Origin: Bacillota bacterium
Lineage (GTDB): Bacteria; Bacillota; Clostridia; Acetivibrionales; DSM-1351
Reading direction: 5' to 3'
NCBI GenBank assembly: GCA_023415305.1
Contig: JAEZKZ010000117.1
Span: forward strand, 62,001 to 126,000
DNA length: 64,000 bases
Positions 1 to 9,100 of this stretch are shown in pieces. Position numbers and translations under genes: made by a program. Numbering within the stretch: the stretch's first letter is position 1; the number at the start of each line of letters is the position of its first letter. Below the pieces are notes generated by a model, which ran no database searches, had not been told where the DNA came from, and saw nothing but the letters and a program-made list of their open reading frames with translations.

Positions 1-634
1 CATTTGACAAACTAACATTTTTTACTTTGAAAGATGTAAACACTTTATCTAGAAGTTTCAGAGAATCTTCTCTATTCATAAGTTTAATTGCAGTTATCAG
101 CTCTTCGTCAAAGTTTTCGTCTATTAATTTATGTACACTGTCGGTTTCTACTTTTAACGTGGCGTTAGTGGTGTTTATTATGCGCTTTTCGGATGTACTC
201 CTGTCGGTTTTAAACTTATTAATTTCGGAAGGAGAAAACCCATACATTTTAAAAAATTTAATATCAAATTTTTTCTTTACATCACGTAATACAGTTAATA
301 TCTCCTCCTGCTCCAAAGGTTTCAGCATATAATTCAAAACCTTCATCTTCATAGCCTCCTGAGCATATGAAAAGTCTGCATAACCGCTTAATATAATAAA
401 CTCGGTATCAATCTCCATCTTATGTAATTCATTAATAAGCTCCAATCCGTTTAAACCCGGCATGCGAATATCTGTTATAACCAAGTGAGGGCGCAGGGCT
501 TCAATATTTTTCAGGGCTTCGAGTCCGTTGGAAGCTACCCCGCACAATTCATATTCAAGCTCTTCCCAAGGTACCATAATTTTCAACCCTTCAATTACTG
601 ATGGTTCATCATCAACAATAAACACTTTAATCAT
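1..634 (-). CDS. Response regulator, receiver domain plus linker (3' part outside window)
   Basis: Read on the minus strand from an ATG at 634-632 with a GTGGGGG ribosome site 6 nt upstream; the frame stays open to the window edge, so about 211 N-terminal residues are visible. Residues 1-120 form a CheY-like receiver: acidic pair DD at 8-9, phosphoacceptor Asp55 in ITDIRMPG, Ser83 in ILSG and Lys105 in MLKPLE. The wording around VPWEELEYE and the ILSGYADFSYAQ segment is typical of the YesN/AraC class, which regulate sugar or stress genes and carry a C-terminal AraC DNA-binding domain. That domain is not in view, so the class is inferred. A partner kinase is not visible in the window. Confidence 0.85.
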   Translation of the reverse strand, partial: MIKVFIVDDEPSVIEGLKIMVPWEELEYELCGVASNGLEALKNIEALRPHLVITDIRMPGLNGLELINELHKMEIDTEFIILSGYADFSYAQEAMKMKVLNYMLKPLEQEEILTVLRDVKKKFDIKFFKMYGFSPSEINKFKTDRSTSEKRIINTTNATLKVETDSVHKLIDENFDEELITAIKLMNREDSLKLLDKVFTSFKVKNVSLSN

Positions 635-649
635 TATATATACCCCCAC

Positions 650-684
650 AGTACTTAATCAATATTAAGACGTAATTGAGTACT
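650..684. promoter_or_regulatory. Inverted repeat upstream of the response regulator gene
   Basis: AGTACTTAAT at 650-659 pairs with ATTGAGTACT at 675-684 with one mismatch, 15-nt centre. It sits 16 nt upstream of the response regulator start and could be an operator or a 5' UTR hairpin. No T-tract follows on either side, so a terminator is unlikely. Confidence 0.3.
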
Positions 685-813
685 TTACATCATAAGTAAG
701 CATAATAATAATCTACCATTATTGGACAATAAAATACAACTAAAAATACAAAATTCCGTATTTTTCGTCGTAAATTTTAATTTAACCCTATATCTAGATT
801 AATTTTTAATATC

Positions 814-2841
814 TTATACTTCCATTATTTCATTCTCCTGCAGCAGAGACGCCTCTGTATAATTAATGAACCTACGTAGTTTGTTTGCGGTGTCAAGGGA
901 TATCTCCCCTTTTTCGAACAACAACTGAACTTCCTTTCTTTGTATTTGAATAGCTTTATATTGAAGTTCCTTTTTTTTGATTATCTCTTTTTGATCTGTT
1001 ATAAAGCTGCCGGTAAAGGCATTAAATTTTCGAATAGCTTGATTATAATGTGATAGAACATAATGACATATCTCATTGTTGGTATTATCCATTTGATTAT
1101 TAACAGCATCTACAGCAGCTTTCGCAATTCTTATTTTAATTTGCAGCATAGTATCGGTATCCCTGAAGCTTTGAAGTTGTGCGTTTCTATTTCTCACAAC
1201 AACAGACAGAATTCTTGTCAATAAATAAATTAGTTTGTATTTGTATTTTTTAGTCAGAAGCATTTCTCTATAGTTTACTGACTGAAGAAGTCTATTAACT
1301 GTTTTCTTGTCGATTAACCCTTCTTCATGCATTGCTTGAATTTCTGTTTTTTCTGCATTGAGAGCAATTACCCATATTTTTGTTTCAGCAGTTTTATCAC
1401 TGATATCCAAGATAGCTCCCCTCTCCTTATGAGCTATCTGCCATATAACCCTGTGAGAATCAGATATTATCGATAAAGCAGCAGCTTTGTTCTCACTGTC
1501 CATCTCTTCTTTCATGGCTTTTATAACTGCTCTCATAAGCTTGATACGGGCTACTTGTTCAGGGCTGATTCTTCTGGTGGCCCCTGAAGGTTTATCTCTC
1601 CTCGAAAGAAGAGGTAAAAATATACTTGCAATAACAAGTGACGTCAAAATTACTCCTGCCGCCAGAAATATTATGAGATCTCTTTGAGGAAAAGAACTGC
1701 CATTCTGAAGCATATATGGAATAGAAAAGGCGGCAGCTAAAGTTACTGCTCCTCTCACACCAGAAATTGAAATTAGTAAAAGTGTTTTGGGTTTAGGACT
1801 ATGTTTCCCAGTTCTCCTTCCTATGATATCTGCCGGCTTCCAGCAAAGATAAATCCAGATATAACGTATTATTATTAAAGAAACAGATATTAGTAAAACA
1901 TAGCCCAGAGCTTTAATGGTGTTTATTTCCTGATTGTAATAAGCGGCTCTTGCAACAGCCGGAATCTGGAGACCTAATAAGACAAATACCAAACCGTTCA
2001 GTATAAACATCATTAATGACCATGTGTTTTCGGACATAATTTGTAACTCCAGCGTTGATGATTCCACCCGCTTCTTTTCAATGGAATGGATAATTCCTCC
2101 GGCAACAACCGCAAGTATACCTGAAACAGAGAAATGTTCAGCTACAAGATAAACTAAAAATGGTGTGAGTATCTGAATCAGCATGTGGAGTGTAACATCT
2201 TCCATTCCAAGCCTTCTTAGATATATCCTGAATTTAATTATTATCAATGCAACTAAAGCCCCGATTGCTAAACCGCCAAAAGCCAGAATCAAAAAGCTAT
2301 ACATTGCCGACTTAATTGAAAAAGCACCTGTAACCGTTGCAGCAACGGCAAATTTAAAAGCAACAAGGCCTGAAGCGTCATTAATCAACGCCTCTCCTTC
2401 CAACAGGGTCATAATGTTCTTATTTATATGGGATTTCTTTGATAATGCACTGACGGCAACTGCATCTGTAGGTGATAGAATAGCTGCAAGAGCAAAAGCA
2501 GCCGGCAAAGGTATGTCAGGAATAAGCCAATAAACAAGATATCCGCCTATTATTACTGTCGCAAATACCAAACCCAGTGCAAGCAATAGAATTGGTATCT
2601 TGAGTTTCCATAATCTACTTTTAGGAATCATCTTTCCGTCATTAAATAAAATTGGTGCAACAAACAGTACAAAAAATAATTCCGGCTCAAGGCGTATGTT
2701 TATGCCAAGTGGAAGCAGTGCAAAAATACTCCCCAAAGCTATTTGAATCAATGGAACCGGAATCTTCGGAATAAAATGGTTAACCACATTCGATATTGCT
2801 ATTGCAATAAGCAGAATCAATACAATAATGAACCCTTCCAT
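814..2841 (-). CDS. CPA1-family Na+(K+)/H+ antiporter (NhaP/YjcE-like)
   Basis: Exchanges monovalent cations for protons across the cytoplasmic membrane. The first about 420 residues are a dozen hydrophobic helices with the CPA1 hallmarks FNDGKMI near residue 75, SPTDAVAV near 132 and the ion-binding Asn-Asp in LINDASGLV near 163 (numbering from the GTG at 2868). About 260 residues of charged cytoplasmic tail follow, which in this family is regulatory. The longest frame starts at a GTG at 2868 without a ribosome site; I prefer the ATG at 2841, preceded by GAGAGATTGGGAAGGG, although spacing is short. It ends 26 nt after the next coding region upstream begins its own downstream side, so it could be cotranscribed with the ABC genes at 2893-4426. 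Substrate ion cannot be told from sequence. Confidence 0.9.
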   Translation of the reverse strand: MEGFIIVLILLIAIAISNVVNHFIPKIPVPLIQIALGSIFALLPLGINIRLEPELFFVLFVAPILFNDGKMIPKSRLWKLKIPILLLALGLVFATVIIGGYLVYWLIPDIPLPAAFALAAILSPTDAVAVSALSKKSHINKNIMTLLEGEALINDASGLVAFKFAVAATVTGAFSIKSAMYSFLILAFGGLAIGALVALIIIKFRIYLRRLGMEDVTLHMLIQILTPFLVYLVAEHFSVSGILAVVAGGIIHSIEKKRVESSTLELQIMSENTWSLMMFILNGLVFVLLGLQIPAVARAAYYNQEINTIKALGYVLLISVSLIIIRYIWIYLCWKPADIIGRRTGKHSPKPKTLLLISISGVRGAVTLAAAFSIPYMLQNGSSFPQRDLIIFLAAGVILTSLVIASIFLPLLSRRDKPSGATRRISPEQVARIKLMRAVIKAMKEEMDSENKAAALSIISDSHRVIWQIAHKERGAILDISDKTAETKIWVIALNAEKTEIQAMHEEGLIDKKTVNRLLQSVNYREMLLTKKYKYKLIYLLTRILSVVVRNRNAQLQSFRDTDTMLQIKIRIAKAAVDAVNNQMDNTNNEICHYVLSHYNQAIRKFNAFTGSFITDQKEIIKKKELQYKAIQIQRKEVQLLFEKGEISLDTANKLRRFINYTEASLLQENEIMEV

Positions 2842-2892
2842 ACCCTTCCCAATCTCTCTTTCAATCACAAAAATGTAAAATCCATTGTTATT

Positions 2893-3669
2893 TTAACCAA
2901 AACTATTAAAAATGTGTACAGTTTTCGTAGAAATAATTCTTCCAGGCTTAACAAACCTCTCTTCAGCCAGTTCAGCGAGGTAATACAGAAAAATAGACAG
3001 AATACATACAACTAGGATTCCTTTAAACATTGAAATAAAGTCCTTTTGATACCAGGCTGAAGTTACATAACAGCCCAACCCTTTTGAAGCACCGAATGTC
3101 TCACAGAAGAAAAGTACTGAGAAAGACGTACGGATTTTATTTTTTATATTACCGACAATACCGGAAACTATCTCAGGAATAATAATATCTCTGAACAATT
3201 GTTTTTTTGATGCACCAAGGCTTAAAAGATAGTCTATACTCTCACTTCCAATATTGATTACAGTGTCTCTGGCTGAGAGAATAATTTGAAACAAGCCTAT
3301 AAGTGCTATAATTAGTATTATTGAGCTTTCATGAGCCCCAAATAAAATATATACCACAGGTAACAGTACCGCTTTAGGTATTGGATAAAATAAAACAACC
3401 AAAGGATCAAGCAACATATTGATTTTCTTACTCGCGGCCATAAAGTATCCGGTAATACTACCTAGAACCAATGCAATAGTGATGCCTGCAATTATTCGGT
3501 ATAGGGTTATAAATATATCTAGAATCATATTCTCCCTGAAAAACATTTTAAACGAAACGTAAACTGCAATACTATTTGGAATTTGAGTTTTTGAAAAGAT
3601 AACAACAGAAAGCAACCACATTATGTTAGTTATCAAAAAACCCTTAAGATATATTTTGGATTTTTTCAT
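2893..3669 (-). CDS. ABC transporter permease, SsuC/TauC (nitrate/sulfonate/pyrimidine) type
   Basis: Integral membrane subunit of an importer of the nitrate/sulfonate/taurine/thiamine-precursor class (BPD_transp_1 fold). About six hydrophobic segments are visible; the cytoplasmic coupling loop has SLGASKKQLFRDIIIPE, the family's EAA-type motif. The gene overlaps the end of the upstream ATPase gene, a standard translational-coupling layout. An ATG at 3678 lies only 2 nt after GGAG; the ATG at 3669 has better spacing and is chosen here. No periplasmic-type substrate-binding protein lies within reach, so the substrate is unknown. The partner ATPase has a degenerate signature motif, so the pair may be an odd or non-transporting system. 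Confidence 0.85.
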   Translation of the reverse strand: MKKSKIYLKGFLITNIMWLLSVVIFSKTQIPNSIAVYVSFKMFFRENMILDIFITLYRIIAGITIALVLGSITGYFMAASKKINMLLDPLVVLFYPIPKAVLLPVVYILFGAHESSIILIIALIGLFQIILSARDTVINIGSESIDYLLSLGASKKQLFRDIIIPEIVSGIVGNIKNKIRTSFSVLFFCETFGASKGLGCYVTSAWYQKDFISMFKGILVVCILSIFLYYLAELAEERFVKPGRIISTKTVHIFNSFG

Positions 3670-4426
3670 ACCTATCATGTCTCCAATCTTCTTTGATTAA
3701 TTGTCTTAGTATTGAAACAATCTTAATAAATCTGGCAGAGGACCTGTCCTCATCCCAACTGCTGAGTCCGGTTATATCGGCAATTATCCTGCCGGTCCCA
3801 GAGGACAGGACAATCACTCTGTTTCCAAGGAATATAGCCTCTTCTATACTGTGTGTTACCAACAGCGTTGTTATATTAAATTCTCTAAGAATTTTTTTCA
3901 ATTTCTTCTGAGCACATTCACGTGACAATAAATCCAGATTGGAGAAGGGTTCGTCCATTAATAGTACATCAGGTTTCATGATCAATCCCCGGGCTATGGC
4001 AGTACTTTGCAGTTCCCAATTTGTCAAGCATTCGGGATACTTATCCAATATACTTTCTATATTAAGCTGGTTTGTAAGGTAATGCAGCAGAAATATAACT
4101 TCTTTATTGATTTGGACATTACGGATTTTTAGAGGTAACAATATATTGTCTTTTATTGTTTTAAACCTTAAAAGCCCGTATCCATAGGGAATATATGAAA
4201 TTTTGAAATTGCGGGGAGTCAAAGGCTCCCCATTCATAAGGATATTACCTTTATAACAGCTTTTCAGTCCTGCAATAGTCTTAAGCAGGCTTGTCTTACC
4301 ACAGCCCGAAGGTCCAATGATGGTACAGGTTTCTCCAGTTGAAACCTGTATGTCCAGCGGCCCGAAAACACTGTGGCTTCCTGTTGCATCATCAAAGTAA
4401 GTACTGACATTGCTAAGCTCAAGCAT
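3644..4426 (-). CDS. ABC transporter ATPase, SsuB/TauB type, with degenerate Q-loop and signature motif
   Basis: Energising subunit of the ABC pair. Walker A is intact (GPSGCGKTS, residues 38-46), as are Walker B (VLLMDEPFSNLD, about 154-165) and the switch His192 (LLVTHSIEEA). Two motifs are not: at the Q-loop the Gln expected after the Tyr-Ile/Val-Phe step is Tyr81 (SYIPYGYG), and the signature LSGGQ is replaced by LTNWE (135-139) in front of the normal LQSTAIARG. Two composite ATP sites in a homodimer both need the signature, so ATPase activity should be impaired unless another subunit contributes it. Codon usage and length (260 aa) are normal. The gene overlaps the permease by 26-35 nt. 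Confidence 0.85.
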   Translation of the reverse strand: MLELSNVSTYFDDATGSHSVFGPLDIQVSTGETCTIIGPSGCGKTSLLKTIAGLKSCYKGNILMNGEPLTPRNFKISYIPYGYGLLRFKTIKDNILLPLKIRNVQINKEVIFLLHYLTNQLNIESILDKYPECLTNWELQSTAIARGLIMKPDVLLMDEPFSNLDLLSRECAQKKLKKILREFNITTLLVTHSIEEAIFLGNRVIVLSSGTGRIIADITGLSSWDEDRSSARFIKIVSILRQLIKEDWRHDRYEKIQNIS

Positions 4427-4778
4427 TGATTATTCCTCCCTTTATTTTTTAGACTGATAATTATATTCAAAATCAACTCAGTATATTCCAATACAAAAGT
4501 CTATCTATACAGTTATTCTCCAATAGAAAGACTTTTTTCTCTGACAGAAAGACTATTTCTTGAATTTCTGATGGAGCTATGGTATCATATTAATGTGAGA
4601 TTTCTATTACGCTAATGTTTTTTGTCTTCCAACGGGGGAGTCTATTTAATGGACTTTCCTTTTTATTTGTGTTTAATTTATGTTAAATCACAAATTTACT
4701 GTTGCTATTTCTTAATACAATAAAAATGTATGAATTAACTTTAAGCTGTTAGCTTACTTAATCAAAGAGGGTGTTAAT
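4427..4778. other. Divergent intergenic region with attenuator-like hairpin
   Basis: 352 nt between the divergent ABC ATPase and CPA2 antiporter genes. It must hold promoters for both. It contains a direct repeat AGAAAGACT (two copies around 4526 and 4549) and the terminator-like hairpin listed separately. I see no riboswitch aptamer that I recognise. Confidence 0.6.
4635..4665 (+). terminator. Rho-independent terminator or attenuator in the antiporter leader
   Basis: GGGGAGTC pairs with GGACTTTCC (8-bp stem with two G-U pairs, loop of about 9 nt) followed by TTTTT. It points toward the antiporter gene 114 nt upstream of its start, and no plus-strand gene lies before it, so it may act as leader attenuation rather than as an operon end. 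Confidence 0.55.
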
Positions 4779-5969
4779 CTGGAGAAAATATTAATTGAAA
4801 TTGCACTTATTCTTGTATTTACAAAAATCGGTGGTCTTGTCAGCAGAAAGTTCAGAATGCCTGAGGTTTTAGGAGCCCTGTTGGCAGGTGTTGCTCTCGG
4901 TCCGGCAGTACTAAACCTTGTTGAATATTCGGAAAATATAAAACTATTATCTGATTTAGGCGTTATTATGCTAATGTTTCTGGCAGGCCTTGAAACTAAT
5001 ATCAGTGAATTGAAAAAGGCAGGTAAAACCTCGTTTGTTATTGCCTTGCTGGGTGTAATCATTCCCTTGATACTTGGTACAGCCGCGGCATATCTGTTTT
5101 TCTCAAATTTTTGGGAGAATCTTTTTGTTGGAGTAATACTGACTGCAACAAGTGTCAGTATTTCGGTGCAGACTTTAACCGAGCTGGGTAAGCTTAATAC
5201 GAAAGCCGGAGTGAATATTCTTGGCGCCGCTGTAATTGATGATGTATTGGGTCTTATATTAATATCAATTGTTCTAGCAGTCTCACAAACCATAGGAAGC
5301 GGCGCCTCCGGTGCATCAGCCGCCATAAGTCTTGTTCTGACCTTTGGGAAAATAATTGCCTTCTGCGTAATAAGTGTCATTATGATAGCTGTTGTTCCAA
5401 AGTATATTAATAAGATATCTACTGATAACAGGCATAAAAAGGATCTTATTGCCTATTCAATAGCCCTGGCTCTGTTACTGGCGTTTATTTCAGAGCTTCT
5501 AGGCATCGCTGCAATAACAGGTGCATATATATGCGGCCTTACACTTTCACAGTTTATTCATAAGGAGTATATAGAGAAGAATGTTAAAGCCATATCCTCC
5601 GGCTTCTTATCCTTGATATTCTTTGCAAGTGTTGGTCTGGCCGCTGACGTTAAGGGTTTCAGTCCGAAGGTTATTCTTGTTACTCTAGTCATGTTCGCAG
5701 TTGCTGTATTTGGTAAGCTTTTTGGTTGTTCTGGCGCAGCGAGAATGCTTAAAATCAGCAGAAGAGAGTCCCTTCAGATTGGGGTCGGCATGATTTCCAG
5801 AGGTGAGGTTGCAATAATTACTACTAATATCGGTATGCAGAATCATATTATTTCTGAGGAAATATATATACCGACGTTAATTGTTGTAATCTTGACTACG
5901 GTTATTACTCCTGCGTTACTGAAAGTAGTCTTCAGTACAAGGAAAAATCCTAAAGAATTGTCTTTATAG
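4779..5969 (+). CDS. CPA2-family cation:proton antiporter (KefB/NapA-like), probable CTG start
   Basis: Membrane Na+/H+ or K+/H+ antiporter of the CPA2 superfamily, 396 residues. The reading frame is open upstream of the first ATG (4857), and the 26 extra codons from CTG at 4779 encode a hydrophobic segment ILIEIALILVFTKIGGLVS, the expected first transmembrane helix ending just before RMPEVLGALLAGVALGP. An AGAGGGTG ribosome site lies about 8 nt before the CTG; no ATG, GTG or TTG exists in frame there. The conserved Asp pair region reads AAVIDDVLGLIL. The protein ends after the antiporter core with no TrkA-N domain, so gating by nucleotides is not expected. A terminator follows. Confidence 0.85.
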   Translation: MEKILIEIALILVFTKIGGLVSRKFRMPEVLGALLAGVALGPAVLNLVEYSENIKLLSDLGVIMLMFLAGLETNISELKKAGKTSFVIALLGVIIPLILGTAAAYLFFSNFWENLFVGVILTATSVSISVQTLTELGKLNTKAGVNILGAAVIDDVLGLILISIVLAVSQTIGSGASGASAAISLVLTFGKIIAFCVISVIMIAVVPKYINKISTDNRHKKDLIAYSIALALLLAFISELLGIAAITGAYICGLTLSQFIHKEYIEKNVKAISSGFLSLIFFASVGLAADVKGFSPKVILVTLVMFAVAVFGKLFGCSGAARMLKISRRESLQIGVGMISRGEVAIITTNIGMQNHIISEEIYIPTLIVVILTTVITPALLKVVFSTRKNPKELSL

Positions 5970-6008
5970 TGTTACTCAGTATATGTATTATGCATTAATA
6001 AATACTTC

Positions 6009-6042
6009 AAAAACGGCGTCCTTTACCATGGAACGCTGTTTT
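6009..6042 (+). terminator. Terminator of the CPA2 antiporter gene
   Basis: AAACGGCGTCC and GGAACGCTGTTT form an imperfect hairpin followed by TTTTTAT, about 40 nt after the antiporter stop codon. Confidence 0.6.
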
Positions 6043-6058
6043 TATATCATTTTAAAAC

Positions 6059-6105
6059 AAAACCCGGCGGTCCATGTAGCTATTCACAAGGACTTGCCGG
6101 GTTTT
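6059..6105. terminator. Bidirectional terminator between convergent genes
   Basis: AAAACCCGGC (6059-6068) pairs perfectly with GCCGGGTTTT (6096-6105), 27-nt loop, with A/T flanks on both sides. It lies between the antiporter and the convergent peptidase gene and can serve either. Confidence 0.7.
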
Positions 6106-6142
6106 GAAAAATTATTTCAAGATATTATGCGATTGAGTATTT

Positions 6143-9100
6143 CTATTTTGCAGTGAGCTTCGCTTGCAGCTCAACTACTATTGCCTGGACTTCAGCTGAG
6201 GTAATCTCTCCTTTAGGGTTAAAGTTACCTTTGTCGTCAAGCTTCATTACTCCTGAATACACGACGGCTTTTATTACATCCTTAGCCCATCTTCCAGCCT
6301 TATCAAGGTCTGATATATCAACCTCTTTACCGGTCAGTTCTTTACCGTTCAGCTGCATAACCTTGACAATAATTGCTGCAAGCTCTTCCCTTTTCAGTTT
6401 TTCATTTTCACGGTAATTGCCCATACTGTCAGCAGTTAAAAGCCCCATCTGCTTTGCGGTATCCAGTGCATTCGGAAGCCCTGCTAGAATTATTTCAAAC
6501 AGCTGGGCTCTGGTAATAGTTTCATTTGAAGCGGTACCAACATCAAAAGTTAAAATATTATTTTCAAACAATTCCTTATTTTCATTTACTTTTCGGCTGT
6601 CGCCAACTGTTGAATATGTACCCTTCTTCATCAGGTTTTCAAAAAGTTTTGCAGAAGCCTTTACATCCTCAACGGTCAAGGACTTTATTTCATGTAGCAA
6701 TTGGAGTTTTTCCTCATCTGTTTTTCCTGAAAGATAATTTACTATTGCATTTGACGCCCCTGAAAGCTCACCGCTTGGGTATGTATATTGGCTGTATGTC
6801 TTAAGTATGTATCTTTCCAGATCCTTCTGCGTCAAATTGGCATTCTTTACGTAATCCGCAAGGCCATTATATACATCATAGGTTTCCTTTATATTAGGAT
6901 CACGGTAGGAAGTAATAATTAGTCCCGAAGCACCAAAGTTTACCATACCTCCGTAAGCACCATACCCGAAACGGATTTTGGGGAGGATATAGTTATCTTC
7001 AATAATTAAAGATATCGGCAAGTACTTTCCGGAGAAGGTAGCTCCCATTTCTTCGTAAGTAGCTGACACCATATTATACTGTACTGAAGTATCCATTACT
7101 ATTGCCTCTTTTACTAAAGGCTTTGGCAATTTTGAATAGTCCTGTTTAACAATATTTTTTGCCGGCAATGCATCTATTACAGAGTTAATAGCGGCTTCAA
7201 ACTTGGATATATTATTCTTATTTCCAGCAAAGGTTGCGATCATGTTTGTTTTATTTACAACCATTTCTTTTATGGACTTAAGTTCACCAATTACTTCCTC
7301 AGGCCTTTCTTCCAGATTCTTTTCAAGCTTAACGAGGAAATTATAGTAATCAAGTCCAAAAATATATGTATTATAATTGCTGCTGTCACTAAAATGAGCG
7401 GTGCTTCTGTCCATTAAAACGCCTAAAGGCTCATTGGTAACACTCGCTTTAAAATTTGATTTCTGAGTTTTTACAATATTAAGTAATTCTGTCTTATTAT
7501 CAAAATTCGTATTAAGCAGCAACTCTTTTACAAGATCTAACTGTTTGTCATATTCTCCTATTAAGCCTATCCATGAAATAGCCATATACGGAGTAAAGCT
7601 TTTATCCTTTTTGCCTATTGTTGTTATACCAAAGGAGGCTCCGCTCAAGTATCTCATAACCTGAGTATTTAACTGCTGATGGTTATAATTTTTTGTTTCA
7701 AGACCACCAAGAATACTTGAAAACAATTTCAGGTAATGCAGTTTTTCAACAGGTACACTGGAGGTATCCAGGTAAATAGTAGATAAAGCTGTCTCACCAA
7801 CATTTGCTTCTGAAGACAGTATTCTGATTCCGTCCGAGAGTTTTGCTTCATTTACTTTATATTTCTTAACCTCTTCAGGAAGGTCTGTAATACTCACACC
7901 TTTAAGTGATTCAATAACTTTTTCATCATCAGTTCTGCTGTTCCACAGGCTATACGTCTTTGTATCTGCAACGGTTTTTGCTATTTCTTCCTTACTCATT
8001 GAAGCCTTTATATCTGCAAGCTTCTTTTTAAGTTCCTGCTCCTTCTTTTCAGCCAATCCGGCTTGAGGAACTGTCGTAACTAATGCTCCATGGTTATTCT
8101 TCAGCACGTATTTAGCAGTAAGATTTTCGAGATAGTTGTCTTTCAGATTAGCTGCGAGACCTTTTAATGTTTTATAGTATACACTAATATAGTCAGTTTC
8201 TCCGGATATAACCCACTTTTGGGAGATTGCCACAGATAACCCCACACCGAGGTTGCGGCTTTCTGTAATGTTCGCATTACTTAACATAGTTGCCGAAACA
8301 ATTGCGTCTATGGCAGCCTTATCAATACCTTTTTTTAATATATCACCTATTGTACTGTCAATCAGCTTTCTGAAATCTTCCTTTCTGTTCTCATCGGCAT
8401 TAATTGCAGTGAATGATAATATGGGCTGAGTTGAAATATTTATTACCTGCGCGTATAAGCTTCCCCCTATTTTGCTTTCATTAAAAGCCTTTTGCAGAGG
8501 AGAGGCAGGCTGATTGAGGTATGCACAAACCAGCTCTAATCCTGTAATTTCTTCATCAGTTATATCATTCAATACAAAAGCATAATCTATTTCAGATGCG
8601 CTCTTAGTATTGGATTTAGCTGAAACGGGGAATTGATAGGTTTTTTCTACCTTTTCCTTGGCGGGAGCCACTTTTCCGGTATCAATCTTTATATCCTTCT
8701 TATCATATTTTGATAGATATTCATCATTTATATGTTTTAGAAACTTCTCATAATCAACATTTCCGTAAAGAACCATTAATGAATTTGAAGGATGATAGTA
8801 AGTCTTATGATAATTAATAAGTTGATCATATGTAAGCTCGGTCATAACATCAGGGTCTCCGACTGATGAATAAGACTGGGCACTATTAGGGTAAAGTGTT
8901 TTTAGTACATTACGCATTGCTGCCTCATTTATATTGCCAGCCTTCATCTCATTATATACCACTCCGGTTACAGTTAAAGGTGCTTTTTCATCAGCCAGCT
9001 CATATCTCCAGGCTTCTCTTGCGAAAATATTCTTATCACTGTAGACCAGCGGGTTGTATACGCAATCTAAATATAAATCTGCTAACTTCATCAGTTGAGC

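Noticed and set aside
27..332. Plus-strand open frame of 101 codons at the window start
   Set aside because: It is antisense to the receiver-domain gene, has no ribosome site, and its translation matches no family; the minus-strand protein is clear.
4500..4778. Riboswitch (c-di-AMP, Li+/Na+ classes) before the antiporter
   Set aside because: A terminator-like hairpin is present, but none of the conserved aptamer sequences I know could be found.
4754..5380. 208-codon minus-strand frame over the CPA2 antiporter
   Set aside because: Shadow of a well-supported membrane protein gene; low-complexity translation and no ribosome site.
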